Shown here: piece after piece, positions 43,783 through 53,400 of the stretch
Position numbering within the stretch: the first letter of the stretch is position 1
Layout: every line of letters begins with the position of its first letter
NCBI RefSeq assembly: GCF_018614615.1
Contig: NZ_JAGGOK010000076.1
Coordinates: forward strand, 44,529-108,528
DNA: 64,000 bases
Origin: Streptomyces sp. ISL-100
Lineage (GTDB): Bacteria > Actinomycetota > Actinomycetes > Streptomycetales > Streptomycetaceae
Direction: 5' to 3'
The notes under the pieces: generated by a model
The model's database searches: none
Told to the model about the DNA's origin: nothing
The model's input: only the letters and a program-made list of their open reading frames with translations
Program-made: the position numbers and the translations under genes

Positions 43783-44802
43783 TCAGACCATCCCGACGTC
43801 CTGAAGCATCTTCAGGGTCTCCTGAAGTGACTCCAGCTGGCCGAGGTCGATCTTGGGGGCGTCGAGGGAGTCCAGCGGCGGCAGGTCCTTGACCGTGCTG
43901 GTCACGCCGGCGGCCAGCGGGTATTCCTTGGTGTCCTCGGCGAAGTACGTCTGCGCCTTCTTGGAGAGCAGGAAGTCCACGGCCTTCTGCGCGGCCGCGG
44001 TCTGGTCGCTGCTCTTGAGGATGCCGACGCCGGCCGCGTTCACGAGCGAGCCCGGGTCGCCGCCGGGCAGGAAGTGGATCTTCGCGCCGACCTTGTCCTC
44101 GCCCTTCTCGGCTACCTGCTCGTACCAGTAGTAGTGGTTGACCAGGCCCAGCGCGACCTCGCCCTCGCCGACCGCCTCCAGCACCTTGAGGTTGTTCTCG
44201 TACACCTTCGGCTCGTTGGCCTTGAGGCCCTTGAGCCAGGTGCGAGTGGCGTCGTCGCCCTCCAGGACGCGCATGCCGGTGACGAACGCCTGGAAGGAGG
44301 CGTTGGTCGGTACGTATCCGACCTTGCCCTTCCACTCCGGCTTGGTCAGCTCGTGCACGCTGTCCGGCACCTTGGTGACCTGGCCGGGGTTGTACGCGAG
44401 GACGCGGACGCGTCCCGAGGTGCCGATCCAGTCGCCCGCGCTGCCGCGGAACGAGGGCTCCACGCGGTCCAGCGTCGACTGGGGGAGCTTCTTCAGCAGG
44501 CCCTTCGTGGAGAGGGCCCCGAGGGCTCCGGCGTCCTGGGAGAAGAACAGTCCGGCCTTGGTCTTGTCGCCCTCTTCCTGGATCTGGGCGGCCATTTCGG
44601 CGCTGTCGCCGTAGCGGACGGCGACCGTCGTGCCGATGGCCTTCTCCAGATCGTCCAGGAGCGGCTTGACCAGATTCTCGTTGCGGCCGGAGTAGATCAC
44701 GAGGCCGGCGTCGTCCTCGGCGTTGCCGCAGCCCGCGACGGTGGCAAGGAGGGCCGCTGCCGCGCAGAACGCGGTCAGACGTCGGATCAGTGGGCGTCGC
44801 AT
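43783..44802 (-). CDS. Ferric-iron-binding lipoprotein (FbpA/FutA-like)
   Basis: 339 residues with a lipoprotein signal: basic start, hydrophobic core and lipobox LATVAGCGN, so Cys25 would carry lipid. Mature part begins LVIYSGRNENLVKPLLDDLE, a clear FbpA/FutA opening. The iron-site Tyr cluster is present (VNHYYWYEQVAEKG), with an earlier GRVRVLAYNPGQVTK block. Captures Fe(III) outside the membrane. First gene of the operon, with an iron box 60 bp upstream, so repression by IdeR/DmdR when iron is plentiful is likely. Confidence 0.92.
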   Translation of the reverse strand: MRRPLIRRLTAFCAAAALLATVAGCGNAEDDAGLVIYSGRNENLVKPLLDDLEKAIGTTVAVRYGDSAEMAAQIQEEGDKTKAGLFFSQDAGALGALSTKGLLKKLPQSTLDRVEPSFRGSAGDWIGTSGRVRVLAYNPGQVTKVPDSVHELTKPEWKGKVGYVPTNASFQAFVTGMRVLEGDDATRTWLKGLKANEPKVYENNLKVLEAVGEGEVALGLVNHYYWYEQVAEKGEDKVGAKIHFLPGGDPGSLVNAAGVGILKSSDQTAAAQKAVDFLLSKKAQTYFAEDTKEYPLAAGVTSTVKDLPPLDSLDAPKIDLGQLESLQETLKMLQDVGMV

Positions 44803-44861
44803 GCGAAGCCTTTCTGCATGGCTGAAATCCGCCGCGCGGCGCGTCGTCGGGGCCCTATAGA

Positions 44862-44880
44862 TAAGGCAAACCTAACCTAA
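44862..44880. promoter_or_regulatory. IdeR/DmdR iron box of the iron importer
   Basis: TAAGGCAAACCTAACCTAA on the plus strand; the other strand reads TTAGGTTAGGTTTGCCTTA. This fits the known 19-bp IdeR/DmdR1 palindrome TTAGGTTAGGCTAACCTAA closely. It is 60 bp before the start of the iron-binding lipoprotein gene, a position that would block transcription. Site seen directly, regulator inferred. Confidence 0.82.
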
Positions 44881-45000
44881 ACGTCAAGAGTGACGTACGC
44901 AACGTTTTGGCAGCGTCGAGCGAGCGGCGGAGCCGACCTTACCTGTTCTTTATCTGTGCACCGGGAGTGGATCAGTTGTGACTTTTCTGTGACTATGCCC

Positions 45001-45019
45001 TGAGGTAAGCCTTCCCTAA
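45001..45019. promoter_or_regulatory. Second iron box, in front of the adenylation-acyltransferase gene
   Basis: TGAGGTAAGCCTTCCCTAA matches the iron box at 14 of 19 positions and ends only 9 bp before the GTG start of the next gene. Placed this close it would overlap the transcription start or the leader. The match is weaker than that of the other box, but its location opposite an iron importer supports it. Confidence 0.6.
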
Positions 45020-45028
45020 GATGCGGTT

Positions 45029-47626
45029 GTGATAGCCCCTTCCGGCCTGCTCCCAGGCGCCCAGACCGTCCCGTTCGCCCGCGGCCTCGCGGCCCACGGC
45101 GACCGCACGGCCGTCATCACCGCCGACGGCCCGGTGTCCTACCGCGAGCTCGCCGCGCGGGTCGACGCGACCGCCCGCAGCCTCGGCCGGGAGCGGCGCC
45201 TGGTCCTGCTCGTCGCCGCCAACACCGTCGACGCCCTCGTCGTACACCTGGCGGCGCTGGCGGCGGGACACCCCGTCCTGCTGGTGCCGGGCGACCACCC
45301 CGAGGCCGTACGGTCACTGATCGAGGCGTACGACCCGGACGTCGTGGCGCACCCGGACGGCGGCGAGTGGGTGCTCGACGAGCGGCGTGACGTCTCCGCG
45401 CACACCCTGCACCCGGACCTCGCGCTGCTGCTGAGCACCTCCGGCTCGACCGGATCGCCGAAGCTCGTCCGGCTCTCGCACGAGAACCTGCAGGCCAACG
45501 CGGAGTCCATAGCCGAGTACCTGGACATCCGGGACGCCGACCGCGCCGCGACGACCCTGCCGATGCACTACTGCTACGGCCTCTCCGTCATCCACAGCCA
45601 CCTCCTGCGCGGCGCCGCGGTGATCCTCACCAGCCGGTCCGTCACCGACGCCTGCTTCTGGGAGCTGTTCCGCACCGCCCGCGGGTCGAGCCTCGCCGGC
45701 GTCCCGTACACCTTCGACCTGCTCGACCGCGTCGGCTTCGCCACGATGGACCTCCCGCACCTGCGCTACATCACCCAGGCGGGCGGCCGGCTGGCGCCCG
45801 AGCGGGTCGCGCGGTACGCCGCTCTGGGCCGCGCCGCCGGCTGGGACCTGTTCGTGATGTACGGCCAGACCGAGGCGACGGCCCGTATGGCCTACCTGCC
45901 GCCGGACCTCGCCGAAACCCGCCCCGAGGCAGCCGGAATCGCGATCCCCGGAGGGTCCTTCCGGCTCCAGCCGCTGCCGGACTGGCCCGGCGAATCCACC
46001 GGCGAGCTGGTGTACGCCGGACCCAACGTCATGCTCGGTTACGCCGAAAGCCCGGAAGACCTCGGACTGGGTCGTACGGTCGACGAACTGCACACCGGGG
46101 ACATCGCCCGGCGTACGCCCGACGGCCTGTACGAACTGGTCGGCCGGCGCAGCGGGTTCGCCAAGATCCTCGGCCTGCGGATCGACCCCCAGCAGGTCGA
46201 GGTCATGCTCGAAAGGCACGGCGTCACCTCCTGCTGCACCGCTGACGACGACGCCTTGGTCGTGGCCGTCGCCGGCGATCCGGACGCGCTCGACCCCGCC
46301 CGGGTACGGCGACTGGTGAGCGCCGAATGCGGCCTGCCGGCGCGAGCCGTACGCGTCCGTGTCCTTCCCCAACTGCCCAGGCTCGCCACCGGAAAGCCCG
46401 ACTACCGGGCGATACGCGAGCTGACCCGGCCGCCCGCGTCCGACGGGCCTGCCGGCGAGGCGGTGTCCGTGCCGGACGCTGTCGACCTGTGCCGGCTGTA
46501 CGCACAGATCCTCGACCGGGACGACGTCACCGAGGGCAGCAGCTTCGTCAGCCTCGGCGGCGATTCCCTTTCGTACGTCGAGATGTCACTCAACCTCGAA
46601 GGGCTGCTGGGGCGTCTGCCCGACAACTGGCACACGCTCCCCATCCGCGACCTTCAGCAGTTGTCGGGGCAGCGGCCGGCCCAGCGGCGCCGCAGCACGC
46701 GCCGCCGCTCCCTGGAGACCGGCGTCGCCCTGCGCGCCGTAGCCATCGTGCTCATCGTCGGCTCGCACATCCACCTCTTCAACATCAAGGGCGGCGCGCA
46801 TGTGCTGCTCGGCGTGGCGGGATACAACTTCGCCCGCTTCCAGCTCAGTTCCGCCGGACGTCGCGAGCGCCTGCGGAACATGGGCCGGAGTGTCGCGCGC
46901 ATAGCCGCGCCGAGTATGGCCTGGCTCGCGCTGATGCTGCTCGTCACCGGCGACTACGGCTTCACCAGCGTCCTGCTGCTGACCAGCCTCCTCGGACCCA
47001 ACGACGGCTTCTGGTTCATCGAGGTCCTCCTCTACATGCTGGTCGCCGCGGCGGCGCTGCTGGCCGTGCCCCTGATGGACCGCACCGAGCGGCGCTTCCC
47101 GTTCGCCCTCCCCGCCGGTCTGACGGCCGTGGGGCTGATCGGCCGCTACGACCTCTTCGGCCTCGACGCCCGGGGGCACGTTCCGCTGGCGGTCACGGTC
47201 TTCTGGCTCTTCGCCCTGGGCTGGACCGCCGCGAGAGCGACCACGGTGGGGCAGCGACTGCTGGTGAACGCCGCGGCCCTGGCGACCGTGCCGGGCTTCT
47301 TCAGCGGGCAGCCGTCCCGGGAGGTGGTCGTCATGGCCGGCCTGACGCTGCTGATCTGGGTACGGAACGTACCGAGCCTGGCCTCCGTCAACCGCGTCGC
47401 GGGCCTCCTCGCCGGCAGTTCCCTCTACATTTACGTGACGCACTGGCAGGTCTTCCCGCGCCTGGAGGACCAGTTCGCGGTGGTGGCGACGATCGCCTCG
47501 CTCCTTGTCGGCATCGCCTACGCCGCACTGGCCACCCGGGTGATGCGGTGGCGGCCCTCCCTGCGCCCATGGCGTACGGCTCCGGCCGGCGCCGGGCACG
47601 AAAGCGGGGCGAACCCCGTCCGCTGA
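45029..47626 (+). CDS. Adenylation domain - carrier domain - membrane acyltransferase fusion
   Basis: 865 residues. Residues 1-475: AMP-forming adenylation domain (LLLSTSGSTGSPKLVRLSHE, YITQAGGRLAPERVARY, VMYGQTEATARMAY, ELHTGDIARR, RRSGFAKILGLRIDPQQVE). Residues 480-555: carrier protein with phosphopantetheine Ser513 in SFVSLGGDSLSYVEMSLN. Residues about 565-845: ten or so membrane helices resembling acyltransferase-3 or OpgC/OafA-like proteins (GVALRAVAIVLIVGSHIHLF; FWFIEVLLYMLVAAAALLAV; GSSLYIYVTHWQVFP). No condensation or thioesterase domain. The set suggests activation of an acid or amino acid, loading on the carrier and transfer to an acceptor at or across the membrane, like DltA-DltC-DltB in one chain. 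The GTG has no clear ribosome-binding site and an iron box ends 9 bp before it. Confidence 0.8.
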   Translation: MIAPSGLLPGAQTVPFARGLAAHGDRTAVITADGPVSYRELAARVDATARSLGRERRLVLLVAANTVDALVVHLAALAAGHPVLLVPGDHPEAVRSLIEAYDPDVVAHPDGGEWVLDERRDVSAHTLHPDLALLLSTSGSTGSPKLVRLSHENLQANAESIAEYLDIRDADRAATTLPMHYCYGLSVIHSHLLRGAAVILTSRSVTDACFWELFRTARGSSLAGVPYTFDLLDRVGFATMDLPHLRYITQAGGRLAPERVARYAALGRAAGWDLFVMYGQTEATARMAYLPPDLAETRPEAAGIAIPGGSFRLQPLPDWPGESTGELVYAGPNVMLGYAESPEDLGLGRTVDELHTGDIARRTPDGLYELVGRRSGFAKILGLRIDPQQVEVMLERHGVTSCCTADDDALVVAVAGDPDALDPARVRRLVSAECGLPARAVRVRVLPQLPRLATGKPDYRAIRELTRPPASDGPAGEAVSVPDAVDLCRLYAQILDRDDVTEGSSFVSLGGDSLSYVEMSLNLEGLLGRLPDNWHTLPIRDLQQLSGQRPAQRRRSTRRRSLETGVALRAVAIVLIVGSHIHLFNIKGGAHVLLGVAGYNFARFQLSSAGRRERLRNMGRSVARIAAPSMAWLALMLLVTGDYGFTSVLLLTSLLGPNDGFWFIEVLLYMLVAAAALLAVPLMDRTERRFPFALPAGLTAVGLIGRYDLFGLDARGHVPLAVTVFWLFALGWTAARATTVGQRLLVNAAALATVPGFFSGQPSREVVVMAGLTLLIWVRNVPSLASVNRVAGLLAGSSLYIYVTHWQVFPRLEDQFAVVATIASLLVGIAYAALATRVMRWRPSLRPWRTAPAGAGHESGANPVR

Positions 47627-47721
47627 ACGGGTGCAGGGGCCGGGGGCGGGCCGCCCGGCCATGGGGTCCGCCGACCGGCACCGCCGTCGCCGGAGGGCGA
47701 CAACGAGGCAAGAATGGCCCT

Positions 47722-50430
47722 ATGGGCGGATTCGACCGATTCAGGGCGCGGCTCCGGGGATCCGGCCGCTCCCGGCAGGCGGGCCCGCCCCTCCGGTCCC
47801 TGTTCAGCGTACGAACGGTGGCCGGCCAGGTGTTTCTGCTGCTACTGGTCTTCGTGGTGCTCCTGGTCACTGCGGCAGTGGTGTCGCACGTACTGCAGGG
47901 CCGGCGCGAGAGCACGCAGGAGGCGTCTCTGCGCACGCGTGCCGTCGCCGAGGCGTTCGCCCACTCCCCGGCGATCGTGCCGGCGCTGGACAGCGAGAAC
48001 CCCACCGCCACTCTTCAGCCGTGGGCCGAGGAGGCCAGGCGGGGCGGCGGCGTCGACCTTATTGTCGTGTACTCGCCCGACGGAATCCGGTACACCCACC
48101 GGTACCCCGACCTCATCGGGGAGCACGTGGTCGGCAGCGGAGAGCCGCCGAGTGAGCCCGTCACGCAGACCACGGACACCACCTCGGGCGTCTCCGTGAT
48201 CTCCCTGTCTCCGGTCCGCCGGCCGGACGGCTCGGTCGCCGGCACCGTGGCGGCCGGCATCACGGTCGAGCGGGTGCAGGGCGTGGTCGGCCGGCAGCTG
48301 CCGGTGCTTCTCGGCTCCGCCGGCGTGGCGATGGCCCTGGCCACCGGCGGTGCGGTGCTGGTCAGCCGACGCCTGCGGCGGCAGACCCGCGGGCTGGACC
48401 CGGCTGAACTGGCGCGGCTGTACGAGCACCACGACGCGGTGCTGCACGCTGTCCGGGAAGGGGTTCTCATCATCGGGAGCGACGGGCGGCTGCTGCTGGC
48501 CAATGACGAGGCCCGCCGACTGCTCGACCTGCCCGCCGATGCCGAGGGGCGCCGCGTGAGCGACGTGGGCCTGGATCCCGCCACCGCCCGACTGCTCACC
48601 TCGCGCCGCGCCGCCACGGACGAGGTGTGTGTGGCGGGCGACCGCCTGCTGGCCGTCAATCTGCGCCACACCGGCGAACACGGCGGGCCGCCCGGGATCG
48701 TCGCCACCCTGCGGGACACCACCGACCTGAGGGCGCTCGCCGGCAAGGTGGAAGGGGTACGGGAGCGCCTGCTCCTGCTGTACGAGGCCGGGGCGCGTAT
48801 CGGTACCACCCTCGACGTGACCAAGACCGCCGAAGAGCTGACGGAGGTGGCGATCCCCCGGTTCGCCGATTTCGCCACGGTCGACCTGGTGGAGAGCGTC
48901 CTGCGCGGCGAGGAACCGATCACTCCGCGCGGAGCGGTCACGAACATGCGCCGCACGGCCGTCGCAGGCCTGAGCACAGACCACCCCTTCCATCCCGTCG
49001 GCTACGTGCTCGGTTTCATTCCCGACGGTCCGTCGGCCCCGGGCATGCGCAGCGGCCGCACGGTTCTGGAACCCGATGTGACCACATCGCCGGACTTCCG
49101 CCGACGGGATCCCGAGCGTACGCAGAGGATCATCGCGTACGGAGTCCACTCGCTGCTCTCGGTTCCGCTGCACGCGCGCGGCGTGGTCCTGGGGATGGCG
49201 AATTTCTGGCGTACTCGCAATCCCGAGCCCTTCCACGAGGACGACGTGTCCTTCGCCGAGGAACTGGTGGCCCGGGCCGCCGTGTGCGTGGACAACGCCC
49301 GCCGCTACACCCGCGAGCACGAGATGGCGGTCACCCTGCAACGCAGCCTGCTGCCGAGCACTGTGCCCGAGCAGAACGCCGTCGATGTGGCCTTCCGCTA
49401 CCTGCCCGCACAGGCCGGCGTGGGCGGCGACTGGTTCGACGTCATCCCGCTGCCCGGCTCCCGTGTCGCCCTGGTCGTCGGTGACGTCGTAGGGCACGGT
49501 CTGCACGCGGCCGCCACGATGGGGCGGCTGCGGACGGCGGTCCAGAACTTCTCCACCCTGGACCGCCCGGCCGACGAACTCCTCGCACGCGTCGATGAAC
49601 TCGTCGGCCGGATGGACCAGGAGGAAAGAGCCGGCGCAGGGGAGACGGAGGTCACGGGGGCCACATGCCTGTACGCGATCTACGATCCGGTCACCGGGCG
49701 CTGTTCAGTCGCCAGAGCCGGACACATGGGACCCGCGGTGGTCCTGCCCGACGGCACCGTGGAGTTCCCCGAGACACCGGCCGGCCTCCCTCTCGGCCTG
49801 GGGGGCCTGCCGTTCGAGGCGGCCGAAGTGCGGCTGCCCGAGGGGAGCCGGCTGGTGCTCTTCACGGACGGTCTCGTCGAGGCGCGCAGCCGGGACCTCG
49901 ATGCCGGTCTCGAACTGCTGCGCGCCAGCCTGAGCCGCCGTGGCCGGACTCCGGAGGAGACCTGCGCCGACGTACTGCGGACCATGCTGCCCACCCCTCC
50001 GGGCGACGACGTGGCTCTCCTGGTGGCCGGGACGCGCATTCTCGACCCGGACCGGGTCGCCAGCTGGGACGTGGCGCCCGATCCCTCCGCCGTCGCCGAG
50101 GTGCGCAAGGAGGTCACGCGCCGGCTCGGCGAATGGGGGCTGGAGGCGGAGGCGTTCGCCACGGAACTGATCCTCAGTGAGCTGGTCACCAACGCCATCC
50201 GGTACGGCGCGGCCCCGATCCGGGTCCGTCTGCTGTACGACCGCACACTCATCTGCGAAGTCTCCGACACCAGCAGCACCGCGCCGCACCTGCGCTACGC
50301 GGCGACGACCGACGAGGGCGGCCGGGGCCTGTTTCTCGTCGCCCAGTTCGCCGAACGCTGGGGCACCCGCTACACCGACAACGGCAAGGTCATCTGGTCG
50401 GAGCAGACCCCGGGCGCGGGCGTGCTCTGA
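47722..50430 (+). CDS. Membrane sensor SpoIIE-type PP2C phosphatase with PAS, GAF and ATPase domains
   Basis: 902 residues from ATG 47722. Two membrane helices (about 34-56 and 190-212) enclose a Cache-like outside domain (IVVYSPDGIRYTHRYPDLIG). Then PAS (AVREGVLIIGSDGRLLLAND), GAF (LYEAGARIGTTLDVTKTAEE; LSVPLHARGVVLGMANFWR), PP2C/SpoIIE phosphatase (VGGDWFDVIPLPGSRVALVV, GDVVGHGLHAAATMGRLRT, LVLFTDGLVEARSRDLDAGL) and a C-terminal anti-sigma-type ATPase (ATELILSELVTNAIRYGAAP; EGGRGLFLVAQFAERWGTRY). Such proteins control partner-switching sigma factors by dephosphorylating anti-anti-sigma factors and phosphorylating them through the kinase-like domain. Acts at the membrane. Convergent with the PKS-NRPS gene, 19 bp apart. 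Confidence 0.88.
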   Translation: MGGFDRFRARLRGSGRSRQAGPPLRSLFSVRTVAGQVFLLLLVFVVLLVTAAVVSHVLQGRRESTQEASLRTRAVAEAFAHSPAIVPALDSENPTATLQPWAEEARRGGGVDLIVVYSPDGIRYTHRYPDLIGEHVVGSGEPPSEPVTQTTDTTSGVSVISLSPVRRPDGSVAGTVAAGITVERVQGVVGRQLPVLLGSAGVAMALATGGAVLVSRRLRRQTRGLDPAELARLYEHHDAVLHAVREGVLIIGSDGRLLLANDEARRLLDLPADAEGRRVSDVGLDPATARLLTSRRAATDEVCVAGDRLLAVNLRHTGEHGGPPGIVATLRDTTDLRALAGKVEGVRERLLLLYEAGARIGTTLDVTKTAEELTEVAIPRFADFATVDLVESVLRGEEPITPRGAVTNMRRTAVAGLSTDHPFHPVGYVLGFIPDGPSAPGMRSGRTVLEPDVTTSPDFRRRDPERTQRIIAYGVHSLLSVPLHARGVVLGMANFWRTRNPEPFHEDDVSFAEELVARAAVCVDNARRYTREHEMAVTLQRSLLPSTVPEQNAVDVAFRYLPAQAGVGGDWFDVIPLPGSRVALVVGDVVGHGLHAAATMGRLRTAVQNFSTLDRPADELLARVDELVGRMDQEERAGAGETEVTGATCLYAIYDPVTGRCSVARAGHMGPAVVLPDGTVEFPETPAGLPLGLGGLPFEAAEVRLPEGSRLVLFTDGLVEARSRDLDAGLELLRASLSRRGRTPEETCADVLRTMLPTPPGDDVALLVAGTRILDPDRVASWDVAPDPSAVAEVRKEVTRRLGEWGLEAEAFATELILSELVTNAIRYGAAPIRVRLLYDRTLICEVSDTSSTAPHLRYAATTDEGGRGLFLVAQFAERWGTRYTDNGKVIWSEQTPGAGVL

Positions 50431-50449
50431 GTGCGCGACGGGCCGGGTG

Positions 50450-53400
50450 TCACGCGACACGGCTCTCGCCTCCCGTGAGGCCGGTGAGACCGTCGAGGAC
50501 GGCCAGGGCGAGTTCGGCGTTCTGCGCGAGGTACTTCTCGTCGAGCATCTCGGCGTGCGTGCCGAACCCGCGCAGCAGTTCGGTGCGAGTGGTCGAGCTG
50601 CCGTGCCACGTGCCGCGCTGCCCCGCCGTGTAGAAGGCCGACTTCCGCTCGTCGGAGATCACGCTGACGGTCGCCGCCACCGTGCCCAGGTTGGGAGTAC
50701 GGCAGCAGAAGTCCAGGTACTCCCTGGCCTGTTCGAGGGTTTCGGCGGTGACGGTCTCCGAGCCGGTGTGGCGGTGCACATGGGCCCGCAGTTCCTGCTC
50801 GAACGCCTCGATGTGCTCGTCGGCCAGGGAGTGAGGGGTAAGGAGGCGGTACGAGTCCATGATCACCACATGGGGGACTTCGCGCCCGCGTTGTTCGAGT
50901 TCCTTGGCCACCTCGAAGGCGAGGTTGCCGCCGAGGGAGTAGCCGAGGAGGGGGCAGGGGCCCTCGGGCCGCAGCGTCTCGACCAGGTCGGTGTAGCGGG
51001 TCACCTTGTCGCCGTCGAGGTGGTTGAAGGCGACCAGTTCGTACTGGGGGAGGTGCGCTGCGAACCGGCGGTAGACCAGTCCGTGTCCACCGGCCGGCGG
51101 GAAGCAGAAGAGGACGGGGTCATCGCCGCCACGGCCGGAATTGAAGGTCAGGTACGGGCGGTTGCCGGAGATCCTGCCGGTGACGATGTCCTCGACCGTC
51201 CTGGCCATGCCGTGCAGGGTGGTGACCTTGAAAAGCAGACCGACCGGGATGGCGATGCCGAACTCCGACTGGAGGCGGTGGATCAGCTCGATGAGCCTGA
51301 TGGAACTGCCGCCGGAGGTGAAGAAGTCGTCGCGCAGGCCCGTGCGTTCCCTGCCGAGCAGCGCCTGCCAGTGGGCCGCCATGCTCTGTTCGTAGAGCGT
51401 GACCGGCGGTTCATGGGTCCCGGCCGCCGGTTCCACTCGGTGCTCCGGAAGCGCGGCGACGTCCACCTTCCCGTTCGGGGTCAGCGGCAGGGCGTCGAGC
51501 GCCGTGAAGTACGTCGGGATGAGGTAGGTGGGGAGCCGGGCGGCGAGATGTCGGTGCAGCGCTCGCGGATCGAGCTCGGTGGCGGCGGCCGGCACGCAGT
51601 AGGCGCACAGCACGGCCTCGCTCCTGGCGTCCGTGCGAACTGTGACGCAGGCCTGGGCGATGCCGGGCCAGGACATCAGCAGGGACTCGATCTCGCCGGG
51701 CTCGATGCGATGGCCGCGCACCTTGATCTGGGCGTCGGCGCGACCGATGAGGTGCGTCCGGCCCTGCGGGTCGCGGCGGGCCAGGTCGCCGGTGCGGTAC
51801 AGCCGTTGGGGTGCGGCGCCGGGGCCCCGGCCCAGGGCCAGGGTCACGAAGCGGTCCGCGGTCTGCCCGGGGTCGCCCGCGTAGTCGATGGCGAGGCCCG
51901 CGCCACCGACCCACAGTTCGCCCGTGACGCCGGGCGGGACGGGCTCGCGGCGGTCGTCGAGGATGTGCAGGGAGCAATTGGGCAGGGGGCTGCCGATCGG
52001 GACCGTCTGATGGGGGTCGAGTCCGTCGGTGGGTCCTTCGAAGCAGGCGCTGTCGACCGCGGCCTCGGTCAGGCCGTACGAGTTGATGACACGCGTGCGG
52101 GGGCCGCACAGGCGGCGCAGCCGCTCGTACTCCGCGACCTTCCACACGTCGGAGCCGACGATCAGCAGCCGCATGAAGTCCAGCCGGTGGCCGCCTTCTT
52201 CGCAGTGGGTCATCAGGGAACGTACGACGGCGGGGACGAACTCGGCGCAGTCGACGGCCTCGGCGGTCATCGTCTCGTGCAGCCGGGCGGTGTTGAGCAG
52301 CAGATCGCGGCCGATCAGGACCAGGCGGCCGCCCGAGCACAGGGCGCGGACGAGGTCGCCGGTGAACACGTCGAACGAGACGCCGGCCATCTGGAGGTGG
52401 ACGCCGGGCGCGGCGGCAAGACCGTACTGCGCGCGCCAGGCGGCGTGTACGGCGGCGAGGGCGCGGTGGCTGACGCGTACGGCCTTCGGGCGGCCCGTCG
52501 ACCCCGAGGTGTGGATGACGTAGGCGGGAGCGTCCATGTCGCAGGGGACGTCGTCGAAGTCCGACGCCGGGTCGCCGTCGGCGAGCGGATCGGTGAGGAA
52601 GCCGGCGTCACGCAGCGCCGCCCCCAGCCGTTCGCGTCCCGCCGCGTCGGTGAGGACGAGGCCCGCGCCCGCGTTGTCCGTCATGAAGGCGAGCCGGTCC
52701 AGGGGATGGTCCGGGTCGAGCGGCAGATAGGCGGCTCCCGCCTTGAGTACGGCGAGGAGCGCGACGATCAGCTCGGGCGACTTGGCGAGGCAGACGGCGA
52801 CGACATCACCGGCCCGTACGCCCCGCTCGCGCAGCCTGCCCGCCAGGGCGCGGGCGTGGCGCTCCAGTTCGCCGTACGTCAGATGGCGCGTCGCGCCGGT
52901 CTCGGAGGGCACGGAGAGCGCGACGGCCTCGGGGGCGCGGCCGGCGGCCTCGGCGATCAGCCGGTGCACCGGTACGTCGTGGGGCAGAGGGCGGCCCACG
53001 GCGGCGCAGTCGTGGAGGACACGGTCGCGTTCTTCGGCGCCCAGCAGCTCCAGCCGGGGCACCGGCTCGTCGGCGGAGGCGCGGGTGAGGGCCTCCAGGG
53101 CGTTGACGTAGTGCGTGACCATCCGGCGTACGGTCTCGGGCAGGAAGAGGTCGGTGTTGTACTTCAGGACGCAGTGGAAGCGCCGCTCGGCCTCGTCCTC
53201 GTACGCCGACAGGGTGAGGTCGAACTGCCCTTCCTCCTCGGGGAGTTCGATGTAGTCGAGGGAGTATCCGTACTGCTGCGTGGCCACCTTGTGGGCGAGC
53301 AGGATGAACATCGCCTGGAAGACCGCCGACCGGCTCGGGTCGTGCTGGAGACCCAGCTTCTCCACGAGCAGGACGAAGGGGTACTCCTGGTTGTCGAGAC

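Noticed and set aside
46327..47721. Long open frame upstream of the SpoIIE phosphatase
   Set aside because: Arg/Pro/Ala-rich translation overlapping the adenylation-acyltransferase gene in another frame, with no domain; the phosphatase begins at 47722.
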